Of a stretch of DNA of 64,000 nucleotides, positions 62,188 through 64,000 are shown piece by piece. Position 1 is the first letter of the stretch, and the number at the start of each line of letters is the position of its first letter. The position numbers and the translations under genes were made by a program. Source of the stretch: Flavilitoribacter nigricans DSM 23189 = NBRC 102662 (lineage in GTDB: Bacteria; Bacteroidota; Bacteroidia; Chitinophagales; Saprospiraceae); contig NZ_PDUD01000002.1 of NCBI RefSeq assembly GCF_002646595.1, positions 124,001 to 188,000 on the forward strand, given 5' to 3'. Under the pieces are notes generated by a model that worked only from the letters and a program-made list of their open reading frames with translations, ran no database searches and was not told where the DNA came from.

Positions 62188-62216
62188 CGGGGCATCGGAA
62201 ACTTTCCGGTGCCCCG
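62188..62216. terminator. Strong hairpin between convergent genes
   Basis: CGGGGCATCGGAAA / TTTCCGGTGCCCCG: a 14-bp stem with one wobble pair and almost no loop, ~65 bp after the Tyr-rich gene and ~35 bp before the DUF4180 stop. There is no T-tract on either strand, so a bidirectional terminator is plausible rather than certain. Confidence 0.4.
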
Positions 62217-62250
62217 ATGATCATCCAGCATGGAATCGACACTTCTGCTT

Positions 62251-62610
62251 TTAACGGATCAGCGCCTGGAAGGCCTCGTCCTCCGTAGCCACAAAGTTAA
62301 TCCGCCGCTGCCGGTTACTTTCGTAGATAAAATCCTGCAGGCTTTGGCTGTTGTAGCCGGAAAAATCGCCGATAATGGCGAGATATCCGTTGTAAGTGGA
62401 GAATTTTTGCAGGATCTCTCCGGCAATTCCCGATCTCAATTCAAAAAATTCCGGCACCAGCTGCTCCGCAAAAAGGACTACTTTATTGGTCCCCGCATAC
62501 TGGCTGTTGACCAATAGCTCGGCGGCATCCTGCGCATTGCGGATCCGGTATTGGGTGGTCGCCGGCAGAGCGATGGTGGCTCCATCTCTTTCGATCAATC
62601 TGATTTCCAT
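62251..62610 (-). CDS. DUF4180-family protein
   Basis: 119 residues, cytoplasmic. The conserved DUF4180 core is visible: an FFELRSGIAGEILQKFSTYN helix followed by the strand LAIIGDFSGYNSQSLQDFIY, then ESNRQRRINFVATEDEA. The family is small and uncharacterised. Read alone, convergent with the Tyr-rich protein gene. Confidence 0.85.
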   Translation of the reverse strand: MEIRLIERDGATIALPATTQYRIRNAQDAAELLVNSQYAGTNKVVLFAEQLVPEFFELRSGIAGEILQKFSTYNGYLAIIGDFSGYNSQSLQDFIYESNRQRRINFVATEDEAFQALIR

Positions 62611-62798
62611 GTTCTAATTTTTCTGAATCCATCCAACCCTCTAGAACATCATTTGGTTAGCTAAAATTCCAGAACGGCTAATTTCTTTTGTTCCTTTAGA
62701 ACCTCAACGAGAGCATCGTCACAAAGCCTCTGCGGAAGCTTCAATGAAAGCCCCCGACCGCGCTTTTTGAAAATCCCCTCCGGATACAATGAGCGAAA

Positions 62799-62834
62799 TT
62801 TGCGTTCGATTCCTGGGAAGAATAGCTACATTTG
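62799..62834 (+). promoter_or_regulatory. Probable promoter of the amidohydrolase gene
   Basis: TACATTTG (62827-62834) matches the -7 consensus exactly. The nearest -33 candidates are TTTG 24 bp upstream or TTCG 18 bp upstream, neither ideal. It sits ~100 bp before the ATG in a 327-bp gene-free spacer (62611-62937) with nothing else recognised. Confidence 0.45.
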
Positions 62835-62937
62835 AAAACCGAAGCGAGACCCAAGGCATCTTTCCTTACCCGTCCCAATGCAGCCTTCTGCCCGGGCTTG
62901 CGGTGTAGGAATTTACAACCATCTTTAAACTCACAAC

Positions 62938-64000
62938 ATGCAGCACATCTCCTTACCATCCGTATTTTCAACTCGCTTTTTAATTTTTGTTCTGCTCACC
63001 AACATCCTATTCGCGGCCTGTACGTCTACCGATCCGTTCCAGGAATTTCTCGCCGCCGGTGGGCAGGAATACGATCTGCTGATCAGCGGTGGTCAGGTAC
63101 TGGACGGCACCGACAGCGTAGCCCGGCGGGCCGACATTCTTATCCAACAGGATTCCATTGTTTTTATCGGCCTGATCGATACGGCGCTGGTCTCGGTTAA
63201 GCAGATTATCGATGCCAAAGGCAAATATGTTACTCCCGGCTTTATCGATACCCACGCGCACGGCGATCCGACGGAAACGCCCGCATTTGAGAATTTTCTG
63301 GCTCAGGGCGTCACCACGATCTGCCTGGGGCAGGACGGCGGCAGTCCGGGATTTGAGGACCTGCGCCCCTGGATGGATCAGGTGGACAGCATCCGAACCG
63401 GAGTGAATATCGCGCTTTTTGCCGGCCACGGTACGCTGCGCCGCCTCAGCGGTGTGGATTACGACCGGGAACCGGGCGAGGACGGCCTCCGGCGAATGGA
63501 AGAACTGTTGAGCGCCGCCCTGGATGCCGGCTGCTTCGGCATGACCACGGGCCTGGAGTATACACCCGGCACCTACGCCGGAGATGCGGAACTGATCGCC
63601 CTGGCCAAAATCGTGGGCCAACGGAACGGGCTCATCATGAGCCATATGCGCAATGAAGACAACGATGCGATCGAAGCCTCGCTGCGCGAATTGCTGCGGC
63701 AGGGGCAATACGCCAATGTGCAGGCCTCCCACCTGAAAGTGGTTTACGGAAAAGGAGCCGGGCGCGCCGAAGAGGTCCTGGCCATGCTTGATTCCGCCCG
63801 CCGGGCCTCTACCCATACGGTCACCGCCGATGTTTATCCCTATACCGCCAGCTATACCGGTATCGGGATCGTATTCCCGCAGTGGGCCAAACCGCCCAAT
63901 ATTTACGGAGACGTCAAACAGGCCCGGCGGGAGGAACTGCTGGCCTTTCTCCGGCAGAAGATCACCGATCGCAATGGTCCGGAAGCCACACTCTTCGGTA
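62938..64000 (+). CDS. D-aminoacylase/N-acyl-D-amino-acid amidohydrolase-like lipoprotein, 3' end outside window
   Basis: The first 354 residues only. The signal ends in NILFAAC (Cys22), a lipobox. YDLLISGGQVLDGTDSVARR is the N-terminal beta-sandwich of amidohydrolases, and GKYVTPGFIDTHAHGDPTET gives the HxH metal motif. TTICLGQDGGS, GMTTGLEYTPGTYAGDAELI (a hallmark of the D-aminoacylase group) and SHMRNEDNDAIEA follow, then ASHLKVVYGKGAGRA with a further metal His. It would hydrolyse N-acyl-D-amino acids or related amides in the periplasm. The 3' part lies beyond the window. Confidence 0.88.
   Translation, partial: MQHISLPSVFSTRFLIFVLLTNILFAACTSTDPFQEFLAAGGQEYDLLISGGQVLDGTDSVARRADILIQQDSIVFIGLIDTALVSVKQIIDAKGKYVTPGFIDTHAHGDPTETPAFENFLAQGVTTICLGQDGGSPGFEDLRPWMDQVDSIRTGVNIALFAGHGTLRRLSGVDYDREPGEDGLRRMEELLSAALDAGCFGMTTGLEYTPGTYAGDAELIALAKIVGQRNGLIMSHMRNEDNDAIEASLRELLRQGQYANVQASHLKVVYGKGAGRAEEVLAMLDSARRASTHTVTADVYPYTASYTGIGIVFPQWAKPPNIYGDVKQARREELLAFLRQKITDRNGPEATLFG

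Overview
The window looks like a chromosomal segment of a Bacteroidota bacterium, most likely of the Saprospiria/Lewinella type. The evidence is a SusC/SusD pair, a T9SS-type C-terminal sorting domain, LytS/LytTR signalling, many lipoproteins and Bacteroidota-type promoters (TAnnTTTG), at a moderate-to-high GC content. Family assignments rest on motifs read by eye; no database search was run. No tRNA, rRNA, CRISPR array, phage or transposase gene was recognised.

Region 1 (1-21267) is a large polysaccharide utilisation locus. On the minus strand, one run of eleven closely spaced genes reads SusC, SusD, secreted FAD oxidoreductase A, FMN-carrier-like protein A, secreted FAD oxidoreductase B, FMN-carrier-like protein B, sodium:solute symporter, cytoplasmic FAD oxidoreductase C, GH31 lipoprotein, SGNH-GH16 fusion, and a partial six-hairpin (GH9-like) glycosidase that leaves the window. 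A GntR/LacI-hybrid regulator is divergent from SusC. An exact Bacteroidota promoter and an overlapping palindrome lie between them. The unusual part is a duplicated cassette: each secreted FAD enzyme is followed by a small exported protein with a DxxS/TGAT motif, the signature of ApbE-type covalent flavinylation. This suggests an extracytoplasmic sugar-oxidising flavin relay built into a PUL.

Region 2 (21380-33606) holds an HD phosphohydrolase, a TolB-like propeller, a PQQ/haem-c dehydrogenase lipoprotein, a retropepsin-fold lipoprotein whose catalytic Asp are His, a DUF4375/MORN/TonB_C-like protein, an acyl-CoA dehydrogenase, a LytS/LytTR pair and a serine hydrolase with a C-terminal TPR. 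It ends in a perfect 42-bp palindrome.

Region 3 (33604-47527) holds an M1 aminopeptidase, a TonB_C paralogue pair (one broken by an in-frame stop), a beta-lactamase-like lipoprotein, three GNAT acetyltransferases, an Xre regulator with a membrane partner, a GTP cyclohydrolase II-like protein, an S74/T9SS surface protein, a HAD phosphatase and a Tat-exported molybdopterin/2Fe-2S dehydrogenase (IorBA type).

Region 4 (47786-64000) holds a tandem UspA protein, a bactofilin-like membrane protein, glucokinase, a HAD-HerA ATPase fusion, two convergent P-type ATPases, a Tat-type Gfo/Idh/MocA oxidoreductase, a tyrosine-rich envelope protein, a DUF4180 protein and the start of a D-aminoacylase-like amidohydrolase. 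The intergenic spaces carry a ~209-bp REP/MITE-like element with terminal inverted repeats, and short tandem repeats of period 7 or 8 that abut or overlap stop codons.
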